DNA from: Pseudoalteromonas luteoviolacea
Lineage (GTDB): Bacteria; Pseudomonadota; Gammaproteobacteria; Enterobacterales; Alteromonadaceae
Length of the DNA: 64,000 nucleotides
Assembly: GCF_021654285.1 (NCBI RefSeq)
Contig: NZ_JAKFZS010000021.1
Span: 50,460-114,459 of the forward strand
Direction: 5' to 3'
Every line of letters starts with the position of its first letter. The stretch's first letter is position 1. The position numbers and the translations under genes were made by a program. Positions 25,675-34,435 of this stretch are shown piece by piece. The notes beneath the pieces were generated by a model. The model did not search any database. It was not told where the DNA came from and worked only from the letters and a program-made list of their open reading frames with translations.

Positions 25675-28092
25675 TTATTTTACCGGACAATGAATAACAA
25701 AGTGGGTACCTGATTGCGCCTTCGTTTGCAGCTCTATTTTGCCACCAAACTCTTGGTGAATGATGTTGTATACGCGGCTCAGACCAAGCCCACTACTTCC
25801 CTTCCCAAGCGCTTGTCCAGCAAATGGCACAAAAATATTGCTCGCCATAGCCTGCTCAATACCACAACCGTCATCACCGTACGTCAGCATGATCATACGC
25901 TTGTTTTGCGAAAACTGTGCGTTTAACCAAATATTCCCTGAAGGCATATCAACAAAGCCATGTTTAAGTGAGTTTTCAATCAGCTTGCTCAGTACTTCAT
26001 CCATGGCCTCGGCGGGCCCCGACAGCATAATATCTGGTTCTAGTTCCAAACTACATGTCACTTGCCTATCGGCAAATTTGGCGGCATATTTTTCAATGAT
26101 GCTAGTGACTAATTCAGACAAAGTAAATATACGCGATGTCGCTGGATCCGTTTCGTGTCGATAGCCTAAGCCTTGAAACTTGTCACTCAATTTCAGTAAA
26201 TGTACCAAGCTTGCATGATTAGACTGCAAACTCTGTTCAATGACATCCAAAACTCTCAGTAATTCCGACTTTTTCAGTTGTTCATTATCTATCGTCTTGA
26301 GTAGCCCCGCTAGCTGCGACTGCATCACTGATTCTGCTGTGGCGATATTGCCAAGTGGCGTGTTTATCTCGTGGGCCATGCCCACCACCATACTGGTCAT
26401 TGACGCCATTTTCTCCGCTTCAACTAACTCTTGTTGTGTCTGCTGCAGTGCCTGCAATGACGCCTCTAGTGCTACCGTCTTATCCGTCAAATCTTGGTTT
26501 GTTGCTTGTAATTCTGAGGTCTTCAATGCAACTTTTTCATCTAGCGTCAAATTCACGACTTTCAACTTTTGCTCAGCCTCTTTGAGCTCCGTAATATCTG
26601 TGATCACTCCTTCAATACTTTGCTGATTATCGCTGTAACCTCCGCGCTCTATCATCCAGCGAATACCGCCATCACGGTGAATCACCCGGTAAATCACTTT
26701 AAATCGACCACTGTTTGCCAGCTCATCCTGGATCACCTGCCACACCATGCCTTGATCATCTGGGTAAATAATATCAGCAAATGCAAGTGCTTTATTTTGA
26801 ATAAAATCCTCGGCAAGATACCCAGTTGCAGACTCTATCGCGCCATTCAAGTACATCATGGTCCAGTACTTATCATTTTTACAGCGATAGACAATTGAAG
26901 GGATTTTATCCACCAAGGTTTCATAGCGCAGTTTCTCATCAGATAAGATCTGCGACATATCTTGCAGATGTTTGACATAAGCTTTGTTACGGCGGTGAAA
27001 AAACGCAAACAACAAAGTCAGAATAATGACCTCTGCTGCAATACTGATAAATGCCATTGTCTGCACTGCAATAAAGGCTTGATCAATTTTATCGATCGCG
27101 GGTTGCAAGGGCATAGACGTTAATAAAACCCAACCTTTTGACTCAATAATTGACATCGTAAAGAGCCGAGACTTATGAGCCAAATAGGCTGTCTCATGTG
27201 ACCATAGCTTTTGATATGCTTCATACCAGATCCCTTGCTCAACCGCTTCAAAACCCGCTCTTTGCTCTGTTTGTACCAAATGAGTGATGTCTGACGCGAC
27301 AATGTCACTTTTTTCATTAAGCAAAATAAAGCTGCTTTGCTGAGCACCTTTTAACAGCTTGGCATTATCTAGCAAGCTTTGCAGTGTAATGTCATGACCG
27401 ACATTGCCGTACCAAATACCATCGACATAAACAGGCGTCACAGCTGACAACATAAGTAGTTCGGGAATCGGATCTTCAATTAATGGCGTCCAGTATGTGC
27501 CAGGAGGCGCATCAGAGGTAAGCCAAGGGGTTCCTTTGTAACTGAAGCCTGCTTTTGCTTTAAACACGAAATCAGGCTCGTCTGGCCAAAAAATCACGAT
27601 ACCGCCCGCTTCATTCATAAACCAAGTATCAGAGAATTGATTCGACAGCGCCCCTTGACCGAACGTCTCCACCGTCTGTTTAGCAATCAGTAACCGTCTT
27701 GTTTGCAGCGCAGACAAGTCGGTGCCCACAGGTAAATAAACCCCTGCTTGCTCTTGCCCATTAAAGCCCTCCTTGCGCGAACGAATAGAGCCATCTGGAT
27801 ACGGTTGAATAAGATCCGTGAACTTTTGAGTGGGATTAGCATCTGCGCTTTCGAAATTAGACTGAAGGGCGCTTGCCAGCCTAGTCGATGAGTCTGCAGC
27901 GTACTGCAATCGTTGTTCGATTTGCTCAGCAATAAACGCCGCCTGCCATGCCCGCTGCTCTTTTATTTCATAGAGCTCTTTATCAATTAACTTAGATTGC
28001 TCTAACATGCTGTAATACAGCAATATAGTTAACACCAAGACTGCTGATATTGCAGGCACAAACCACGGCGTCGAGCGGTATTTTACACCCAT
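25675..28092 (-). CDS. PAS-domain sensor histidine kinase with periplasmic Cache-type sensor
   Basis: 805 residues. A membrane segment near the N-terminus (FVPAISAVLVLTILLYYSM) is followed by a long periplasmic sensor of double-Cache type (TPWLTSDAPPGTYWTPLIED, TPVYVDGIWYGNVGHDITL), a second membrane segment near 345–367, a PAS/PAC domain (YETLVDKIPSIVYRCKND to GVITDITELKEAEQKL), a coiled coil and a kinase core. The phosphorylated His is in MAHEINTPLGNI (about residue 576); ATP-binding boxes are IENSLKHGF, YGDDGCGIEQ and GSSGLGLSRVYNI. No receiver gene is adjacent, so it is an orphan. The downstream membrane sigma gene is 104 bases away on the same strand and may be co-transcribed. Confidence 0.92.
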   Translation of the reverse strand: MGVKYRSTPWFVPAISAVLVLTILLYYSMLEQSKLIDKELYEIKEQRAWQAAFIAEQIEQRLQYAADSSTRLASALQSNFESADANPTQKFTDLIQPYPDGSIRSRKEGFNGQEQAGVYLPVGTDLSALQTRRLLIAKQTVETFGQGALSNQFSDTWFMNEAGGIVIFWPDEPDFVFKAKAGFSYKGTPWLTSDAPPGTYWTPLIEDPIPELLMLSAVTPVYVDGIWYGNVGHDITLQSLLDNAKLLKGAQQSSFILLNEKSDIVASDITHLVQTEQRAGFEAVEQGIWYEAYQKLWSHETAYLAHKSRLFTMSIIESKGWVLLTSMPLQPAIDKIDQAFIAVQTMAFISIAAEVIILTLLFAFFHRRNKAYVKHLQDMSQILSDEKLRYETLVDKIPSIVYRCKNDKYWTMMYLNGAIESATGYLAEDFIQNKALAFADIIYPDDQGMVWQVIQDELANSGRFKVIYRVIHRDGGIRWMIERGGYSDNQQSIEGVITDITELKEAEQKLKVVNLTLDEKVALKTSELQATNQDLTDKTVALEASLQALQQTQQELVEAEKMASMTSMVVGMAHEINTPLGNIATAESVMQSQLAGLLKTIDNEQLKKSELLRVLDVIEQSLQSNHASLVHLLKLSDKFQGLGYRHETDPATSRIFTLSELVTSIIEKYAAKFADRQVTCSLELEPDIMLSGPAEAMDEVLSKLIENSLKHGFVDMPSGNIWLNAQFSQNKRMIMLTYGDDGCGIEQAMASNIFVPFAGQALGKGSSGLGLSRVYNIIHQEFGGKIELQTKAQSGTHFVIHCPVK

Positions 28093-28330
28093 AACCGCCC
28101 TATCTATTTACAGACCAAAACGGCTAACAAACTTAATCGACAACAATTCATAAACCATCTAACCACCTATGCATTTACTTAATCATTGCCAATATTAGCC
28201 AATTTTCAAATTAATCCTGTAACTCCTTGATTAAGTCAATGTCATCGAGCAAGTAAAAAATATTCACCTAGCCATGCTATAACCTGCATCATCGTTAGGA
28301 TATGGAATAGATGCCGTTGCGGCACCTTCA

Positions 28331-28888
28331 CTATTTTAATGTCAGCCCATGGATCGTCATCATCGCGCGGCCGCCCGCTTTATCGGTTAAATCAGGCACA
28401 AAATACAGCGCAGAGACAGAAGCCGTTACTATACCTTTATCTTGTGACCAATTAGGTGTCCAATCTGGTCGAGCAAACTGCTCAAGGGTGACCTGCTGCG
28501 TTTTCGGCTCAAGAGCCTTTGGCAAAACTACCTGATAATGCGCGTAGCTTTTATCACCATCGCCACCATATTCAGTTTGCGACAGCTTAATCACTAACGG
28601 CTTATCACTTTGATAAGTGACTTCAATGGTCGTTAAATCAGTCAAGTTACCCTTGGGAATATCGTAAATAAGTTCTACCCAGGAGTTATTTTGCTTATCA
28701 ACTCTTGGGACACGATCAAAGCCAATTTTAACTCGGTCATCCTGTACAAGAGGCTCATCCAAAATCACTTGGCTGCCATGAGGATCGGTCGCATAGCGCC
28801 AATTGTTAGCATCAAAAGAAGGGACAGCTTGCATACCGGAGCAACCTACCAGTAACAAACCACTCAAAAAAGACAGTGCACGCATCAT
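28331..28888 (-). CDS. Lipoprotein of unknown function, beta-rich
   Basis: 185 residues with a lipoprotein signal ending GLLLVGC (Cys16). The mature chain, about 170 residues, looks all-beta: NNSWVELIYDIPKGNLTDLTTI, YQSDKPLVIKLSQTEYGGDGD, YAHYQVVLPKAL and VSALYFVPDLTDKAGGRAMM. This spacing is reminiscent of carbohydrate-binding-module-like or CIA30-like jelly rolls, but the match is too weak to name. AAGGAG lies just upstream of the double ATG. It is a lone gene between the kinase and the LysR regulator. Confidence 0.6.
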   Translation of the reverse strand: MMRALSFLSGLLLVGCSGMQAVPSFDANNWRYATDPHGSQVILDEPLVQDDRVKIGFDRVPRVDKQNNSWVELIYDIPKGNLTDLTTIEVTYQSDKPLVIKLSQTEYGGDGDKSYAHYQVVLPKALEPKTQQVTLEQFARPDWTPNWSQDKGIVTASVSALYFVPDLTDKAGGRAMMTIHGLTLK

Positions 28889-28989
28889 GCTCTCCTTGTT
28901 TATTTTCACACCGATAATAAATCAATCACCATGTTTATACAGTTAATTGCGTCTAGCCACAGCACAAACCCGATAAATCAAAATCATCA

Positions 28990-29895
28990 CTATGTTCTGG
29001 CCACCGCCACAAGCTGTTCGCGAAACCACTTAATCGCCTGCTCATCTTTATTTTTAATATGCCAGTATACTTTCATGGCATAACTTTTCATGGGTATCGG
29101 TGTTTCGAATTGAGAGATTTGAAATTGCTTACTTATCGCATCGAGAAAACGCCTTGGTGCAGTAAAAATGGCATCACTTTGCTCAACGATATATGGCGCA
29201 CTTGAGAAATTAGCGACCTTGTACTGCACAGTCCGTGAGAGACCATGCTCATTTAACGCATCATCCACCATGCCTCGGGTGTCTTTGCCAGTGCCCGCGA
29301 GCAAATGAGGGTATTGGCAAAACAACTTAACATCCTGCGGATTTGCCAATATTGGATGGTCATTTTTTACCACCGAGACAAAATCATCACGATATAGGGT
29401 TGTCACCATCAAGCTCGGGTGGCTGGACTCAACAACACTAATTGAAAAATCTACTTCACCGCTTTCAATTTGACTGGCCAACCCGCGTTTGTCCAACTTG
29501 GTGAACACAACCCGCACTTGTGGTGCTACCTTAGCTAAATGGGTGATCAATGGCGCTGATAGGGCTTGCTCTACCAGATCACTCGTGGCGATATAAAATG
29601 TACGTGTCGAGGTTGTTGGTTCAAACTGCTCTTGAAAGAGAATATTCTTTTCAAAATCATTTAACCAACGATTAAGCTGCGGCTTTAATGTCTCTGCACG
29701 AGGCGTCATGACTAACTGATTGCCTTGGCGGATCACCAGCGAATCATTAAAACTATGGCGCAGCTTTTTGAGTGTATGACTCACCGCCGACTGTGTCAGC
29801 CCCGCTCTCTCGCCTGCTCGAGTTAAGTTTTTTGTCTCGAATATAATCTGCAACAACCTGAGTTGATTCAATTCGATATCTGAAATATTAGCCAT
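28990..29895 (-). CDS. LysR-family transcriptional regulator
   Basis: 301 residues. The N-terminal winged helix-turn-helix reads ELNQLRLLQIIFETKNLTRA, GLTQSAVSHTLKKLRHSFND, as in LysR proteins, followed by the effector domain (RTFYIATSDLVEQALSAPL). It is divergent from the periplasmic DJ-1/PfpI gene, the usual layout for a LysR regulator and its target. The 16-base operator candidate at 29939–29954 lies between them, and an identical one lies before the SDR gene, so both are probable targets. A TTG at 29907 is rejected in favour of the ATG at 29895. Confidence 0.92.
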   Translation of the reverse strand: MANISDIELNQLRLLQIIFETKNLTRAGERAGLTQSAVSHTLKKLRHSFNDSLVIRQGNQLVMTPRAETLKPQLNRWLNDFEKNILFQEQFEPTTSTRTFYIATSDLVEQALSAPLITHLAKVAPQVRVVFTKLDKRGLASQIESGEVDFSISVVESSHPSLMVTTLYRDDFVSVVKNDHPILANPQDVKLFCQYPHLLAGTGKDTRGMVDDALNEHGLSRTVQYKVANFSSAPYIVEQSDAIFTAPRRFLDAISKQFQISQFETPIPMKSYAMKVYWHIKNKDEQAIKWFREQLVAVART

Positions 29896-29938
29896 ACCAC
29901 CACTCAACTATTAATCATGTTCATGACTATATTATGTC

Positions 29939-29954
29939 AATTAATTTCATTAAT
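29939..29954. promoter_or_regulatory. Candidate LysR operator, copy 1
   Basis: AATTAATTTCATTAAT, an inverted repeat of ATTAAT around TTC. It lies 65 bases before the DJ-1/PfpI ATG and 44 bases before the LysR ATG. The identical 16 bases recur at 31081. Confidence 0.65.
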
Positions 29955-30018
29955 GAAAGCTAAATTCATAAGCTGTTTAGCATCAAACGAATACACAGTT
30001 TCAAAAATAGGAAACACC

Positions 30019-30864
30019 ATGAAATTAAAAACGCTACTTACACTAGGCACTTTGACTTTAAGCCCAATCGCACTGGCTGATGACATCTTGGTTGTGATGT
30101 CAGATACCGCAAAAATGACCCTCAAAAATGGCACCGAATATAAAACGGGTGTGTACCTCAATGAGCTAATGGAGCCTGTAAAACTCTTTTTAGAAGCGGG
30201 TCACACCTTAACCTTTGCCTCGCCAAAAGGCATGGCCCCAAGACTAGACCCTGTGTCTGATACCGCTGATCACTTTTTAGATACCAGCAAAGCAAACTAC
30301 ACAGCGCATAAAGCGTTATTCAATCAACTGATGATCGATGATAAGTCACACAGCCCTGTGATGAGCTTCTCTCGTATTGAGCAAATTGGTATCGAGAAAT
30401 TTGACGCCGTATTTGTACCGGGTGGACATGCGCCGCTGGGAGATCTGGTTGCCAATCCCCAGCTAGGCGAATTCTTAAAGTATTTTAACTCAGCGCAAAA
30501 ACCGACAGGATTGGTTTGCCATGGCCCAGTAGCTCTGCTCTCCGCACTGCCTAATGCAGCAGAGTTTGAAACACAGATGAAGCAAAACAAAGATGCTAAA
30601 CCTGCACAGGGCTGGGTGTATGCAGACTATCAAATGACCACGTTTAGTAATTCAGAAGAGACTGTCGCAACGAAATATTACCTAGGTGGTGATGAGCTGC
30701 ACTATTGGCCGCAGGATGCCTTAACCAAAGCGGGCGGTAAATACTCTCGCGGTGAACAAGATTGGCATCCACATATTGTTGTTGACCGCGAACTCATTAC
30801 AGGTCAAAACAACAAGTCTTCTGTCGGTGTAGCAAAAGCTCTACTAAAACAACTTGAGCAATAA
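30019..30864 (+). CDS. Exported DJ-1/PfpI (class I glutamine amidotransferase-like) protein
   Basis: 281 residues with a signal peptide ending SPIALADD, so periplasmic. It belongs to the DJ-1/PfpI superfamily, Hsp31-like branch. The nucleophile Cys is in TGLVCHGPVALLSALPN, the elbow that defines the fold. FDAVFVPGGHAPLGDLV supplies the conserved Gly-rich loop, and YKTGVYLNELMEP the acidic residue near the active site. Members act as glyoxalase III, chaperones or amidases. The frame opens at 29917, but the ATG at 30019 has AGGAA upstream and begins the signal peptide. It is divergent from the LysR gene. Confidence 0.88.
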   Translation: MKLKTLLTLGTLTLSPIALADDILVVMSDTAKMTLKNGTEYKTGVYLNELMEPVKLFLEAGHTLTFASPKGMAPRLDPVSDTADHFLDTSKANYTAHKALFNQLMIDDKSHSPVMSFSRIEQIGIEKFDAVFVPGGHAPLGDLVANPQLGEFLKYFNSAQKPTGLVCHGPVALLSALPNAAEFETQMKQNKDAKPAQGWVYADYQMTTFSNSEETVATKYYLGGDELHYWPQDALTKAGGKYSRGEQDWHPHIVVDRELITGQNNKSSVGVAKALLKQLEQ

Positions 30865-30880
30865 CCCGCTCTTTTACGAT

Positions 30881-30906
30881 AAAGCGTGCCTCGGCACGCT
30901 TTTTTT
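30881..30906 (+). terminator. Intrinsic terminator after DJ-1/PfpI gene
   Basis: AAAGCGTGCC / GGCACGCTTT stem with a two-base loop, followed by a run of T. A strong rho-independent terminator, so the SDR gene is expressed from its own promoter. Confidence 0.85.
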
Positions 30907-31080
30907 GTTCCTACTGTACTCGCCTCCACTTCAAAAACCTATGTACTCAATGGCATGTCGCTCTCTTACATCATCTGCAATCAATCACTTTGCAATTTTG
31001 ATTAAATTTAACCCATATGCATACCCGACACACTTGGCTCACCCACTGCGAATTAATATTACTAATACCTAAATAAAAGT

Positions 31081-31096
31081 AATTAATTTCATTAAT
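31081..31096. promoter_or_regulatory. Candidate LysR operator, copy 2
   Basis: The same AATTAATTTCATTAAT as at 29939, here 60 bases before the SDR ATG. The similar distance to both start codons supports a shared regulator. Confidence 0.65.
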
Positions 31097-31155
31097 ACCA
31101 CTAACATCGATAATCTAAACGCAATTCAACAGAGAGCTAATTTTGGAGTAAAGAT

Positions 31156-32031
31156 ATGACACAGTCTGTTTTAGTTACCGGTTCTAACAGTGGTTTTGGA
31201 TACCTGATCGCAAACACCCTTGTTCGCCAAGGTTTTAAAGTGGTGGGCACAATGCGTGACCCTCAAGGGCGAAATGCATCGATTGCCAACGAGCTCAAAG
31301 CCAACGGCATCATGGTTATCGACATTGACGTCACCGATGATAAAAGCGTGACTGACGGCGTCGCTTTAGCCATCGAGCAAGCCGGACATATTGATGTTGT
31401 GATTAATAACGCTGGTGTGGGCACATTGGGCTGGCAAGAAAGCTTTGATATTGATGACTTCAAAAAAGTATTCGACATTAATGTATTTGGCGTCCAACGC
31501 ATGACGCGCGCGATATTAGGGCACATGAAACAGCGTGGTAGCGGTGCACTTATTCAAGTATCAAGTATTCTAGGTCAGTTTGTATTGCCATTTTTGGGCT
31601 CTTACAATGCCACCAAACACGCCGTGGAAGGATTGGCAGAGAACTACAGAGTAGAGCTTTCTCAATTCGGTATCCAATCTCTTATTGTACAGCCAGGTGG
31701 TTTTGGTACCGACTTTGGCGCAAATCTATTGCGTTCAAGTGATAAAGCAGTCACTCAAAGCTATGGTGAGTTTGCCGATGCCCCTGAGCAAATGTGGGCA
31801 GGCACTGAAGCCGGACACGATGCGGATACAGCCCCGAGTCCACAAATGGTTGCCGACGCAGTACTTGAATTATTGAAGACACCAGCAGCGGAGCGTCCGT
31901 TTAGAACCACAGTGGATGGCTCAGGACTTAATCCGGTCATTGAAGCAACCAATCAAGCAAGAGAAGCGGCGATGCAACATATTTATAAGCTATACGATAT
32001 GCACCACCTGCTAACATTAAAGCAAAACTAG
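31156..32031 (+). CDS. Short-chain dehydrogenase/reductase
   Basis: 291 residues of the classical SDR fold. The cofactor motif is TGSNSGFGYLIA, NNAG is in VVINNAGVGTLG, and the catalytic Ser-Tyr-Lys set is in IQVSSILGQF and SYNATKHAVEG. An NAD(P)H-dependent oxidoreductase of unknown substrate, cytoplasmic. GGAG lies upstream of the ATG. It has the same operator as the DJ-1/PfpI gene, so the two may form a small aldehyde or carbonyl stress response; this is inference. Confidence 0.92.
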   Translation: MTQSVLVTGSNSGFGYLIANTLVRQGFKVVGTMRDPQGRNASIANELKANGIMVIDIDVTDDKSVTDGVALAIEQAGHIDVVINNAGVGTLGWQESFDIDDFKKVFDINVFGVQRMTRAILGHMKQRGSGALIQVSSILGQFVLPFLGSYNATKHAVEGLAENYRVELSQFGIQSLIVQPGGFGTDFGANLLRSSDKAVTQSYGEFADAPEQMWAGTEAGHDADTAPSPQMVADAVLELLKTPAAERPFRTTVDGSGLNPVIEATNQAREAAMQHIYKLYDMHHLLTLKQN

Positions 32032-32042
32032 ACCCCAACCTT

Positions 32043-32069
32043 CCTCGTAGCCTCCCCTTGGCTACGAGG
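32043..32069. terminator. Hairpin between convergent SDR and hybrid kinase
   Basis: A 10-bp perfect stem CCTCGTAGCC / GGCTACGAGG with a 7-base loop, between the two convergent genes. Confidence 0.6.
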
Positions 32070-32074
32070 TCTGA

Positions 32075-34435
32075 TTATGAATTTAACTCTGTCATATGAT
32101 GTTTAAACACCGCTTCTAGCTCATCCATTTTAAATGGCTTACCCAGATGACCATTCATGCCAATTGCTAGGTATTTGTCCACTTCAGATTGCATAACATT
32201 TGCCGTAAGCGCGACGATTTTTAGTTGCTCCGCAGAATATTTTTCACGTATGCGTTTGGTCGCTTCAACCCCGTCCATAACTGGCATCTGAATATCCATA
32301 AATACAATATCAAAACGGCCTTGCTGCTTTGTGATTGTGTTCACAGCCGCTTGACCATCTTGTGCTACTTCGACCTCAACACCTGTAATACGTCCCAATA
32401 ATTTGAGCGCAACGATCCTGTTGATTTCATTGTCTTCAACCAGCAGTACGCGCATGCTGTTACCTTGCAGCACATCAGAACTCACATCTTGGGACTTTTT
32501 GCCTTGCTGCTTATCTGTGACTTTAGGATTTACCTGTTTTGGCTGCTTTTTCGGCTGCGAGGTCGTTGCTTCAGTTGTCAGCGCTTCAATCAAATCTCTT
32601 TTTAATAGCGGCTTATACAAGATCGGAAAGTCCGACTCAGTTTCAATGCTTTCTCTGGTATGAGCTGTATAAATCACGACTTTTTTAGGCAAGTTGTTTT
32701 GCTCATTGAGCTTATTTAACAGTTCATTGGCTTCGCAATCGGGCAAAACCCAATCGACTAATAAAATATCAAATGTCTGCTCTGTTAATATAGATTGCGC
32801 ATCTTGTCCGGTCGTCACACCTGTCACTTGAAGCCCTATCGAGTGTGCGATATTTTTACTTATCTCTAAATAGATCGGGTCATCTTCAACAATTAAAATT
32901 GAGCCAGATAACACCTGATGCTCAATCTCTGCTTGAGGACCGGACACAAGTTCAAGAGGCAGTTTCACCGAGAATTGAGACCCTTTTCCCAGCTCACTGT
33001 GTACCTGAATTTCCCCTCCCATTAACTCCGCAAGCAGCTTGCAAATGGTCAATCCAAGTCCCGTACCACCATATTTTCGTGTGGTCGACGACTCAGCCTG
33101 TGTAAAGCGCTCAAATAACTGCTCCACTTTGTCCGCCGCAATTCCGATGCCTGTATCTTCAATGGCGACCAATACCCAGGTCTTATCCCCTTCTTGCTGC
33201 TGTTGCTTTACCCTGAGTGTAATCGTTCCCTCTTCAGTGAATTTGACCGCATTCGATGCAAAGTTCAGCATAATTTGATTAATTCTAACCGGATCACCAA
33301 TATATTGTTTGCTAAGTGCTGGGTCTAAATCAAAAACCAGTTTCACACCTTTAGTATTGGCTAGTGGGGTAATTAAAGACCGTAAGTTATCCAGCAAGTC
33401 CTCAAATTGAAACGGCACATGCTCAATATGCAGCTTTTTAGACTCAATTTTAGAAAAGTCCAAAATGTCATTGATAATGGTGGTCAGCGCATTCGCTGAG
33501 AAGCGCACCTTCTCAAGGTAGTTGCGCTGTACCCCCGTCAGTTCTGTTGAGAGTAAAATATCTGTTAGGCCCAAAATCCCGTTCATTGGCGTACGAATTT
33601 CATGAGACATGTTAGACACAAACAGAGATTTCGTTTCTGCAGCTTGGTTCGCCATAAAATTCGCTTGTTTTAAGTCAACTAACAGGCGAGCGAGTGCAAG
33701 AATAATCAGTAAAAAAATCACGCAAATAAGTAATAAAATTGCACGCATCATTTGCCACTTAACAGTATCAATTGACTGAGATACACCGTTGATATCACGT
33801 AAGATAACCATCGCAACATCGCTTTGTTGAATGGGCACAAGTAAATTGGATGCTTTAAGTGCATTTTCCAACACAAACTCGATATGCAACCGCAGTACTC
33901 TCAGTTTAGGCGCTTGAGACTCTATCTGCTTGAGCTGAGATACCAAAGTGGATAGCTGGTGATTAACACCATCAACCACAGGCACAGAATTGGTGACATG
34001 GAGATTAGAAACCAGCGCAATACTGCTGCTGATCAATGCTTGTGTATCTGCATCAAATTCGCCTTTCGTCAGCTCAAGTTGGGCAATATATCGATATGAT
34101 GTTTTTAACATAGATGCCAATTGCATATAAGTATCTATGGTACTTTTGAACTCGTCGAGTGACGATTTAAGCTCAGTACTTAATCTTGAATTAAGCGCGA
34201 GCTCGTTGATCACGCGTTCAAACTCTAACTGCTTCTGTGCATGTCTATCAAAGTGATAGACATTGCGGTCCATTGCAGAAAAAGTCTCCAGAGACAACTC
34301 CGTCGCGATGCCTTGAAGCTGCCTTTTCAACTTAAGCTCTTGCTCATGATGCGCACTAATAAAATAAGCATCAATTGCTTGAGCGCCAAACATCCAAATG
34401 AGTACTAGCAAACATCCTTCTATTAAATATTTCAC
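32075..34435 (-). CDS. Hybrid sensor histidine kinase with two receiver domains
   Basis: 786 residues. Membrane segments near residues 5–22 and 233–256 enclose a helical periplasmic sensor without a recognisable named domain. The kinase core has the phospho-His in NMSHEIRTPMNGILG (about residue 280), N box LNFASNAVKF, and G boxes ED TGIG and KYGGTGLGL. Two receivers follow: one with DILLVDWVLPDC (the Asp is kept), and one with DIVFMDIQMPVMDG. There is no Hpt domain, so phosphotransfer must go to another protein. The start is GTG and overlaps the stop of the upstream cytochrome gene by four bases (GTGA), so the two are translationally coupled. Confidence 0.93.
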   Translation of the reverse strand: MKYLIEGCLLVLIWMFGAQAIDAYFISAHHEQELKLKRQLQGIATELSLETFSAMDRNVYHFDRHAQKQLEFERVINELALNSRLSTELKSSLDEFKSTIDTYMQLASMLKTSYRYIAQLELTKGEFDADTQALISSSIALVSNLHVTNSVPVVDGVNHQLSTLVSQLKQIESQAPKLRVLRLHIEFVLENALKASNLLVPIQQSDVAMVILRDINGVSQSIDTVKWQMMRAILLLICVIFLLIILALARLLVDLKQANFMANQAAETKSLFVSNMSHEIRTPMNGILGLTDILLSTELTGVQRNYLEKVRFSANALTTIINDILDFSKIESKKLHIEHVPFQFEDLLDNLRSLITPLANTKGVKLVFDLDPALSKQYIGDPVRINQIMLNFASNAVKFTEEGTITLRVKQQQQEGDKTWVLVAIEDTGIGIAADKVEQLFERFTQAESSTTRKYGGTGLGLTICKLLAELMGGEIQVHSELGKGSQFSVKLPLELVSGPQAEIEHQVLSGSILIVEDDPIYLEISKNIAHSIGLQVTGVTTGQDAQSILTEQTFDILLVDWVLPDCEANELLNKLNEQNNLPKKVVIYTAHTRESIETESDFPILYKPLLKRDLIEALTTEATTSQPKKQPKQVNPKVTDKQQGKKSQDVSSDVLQGNSMRVLLVEDNEINRIVALKLLGRITGVEVEVAQDGQAAVNTITKQQGRFDIVFMDIQMPVMDGVEATKRIREKYSAEQLKIVALTANVMQSEVDKYLAIGMNGHLGKPFKMDELEAVFKHHMTELNS

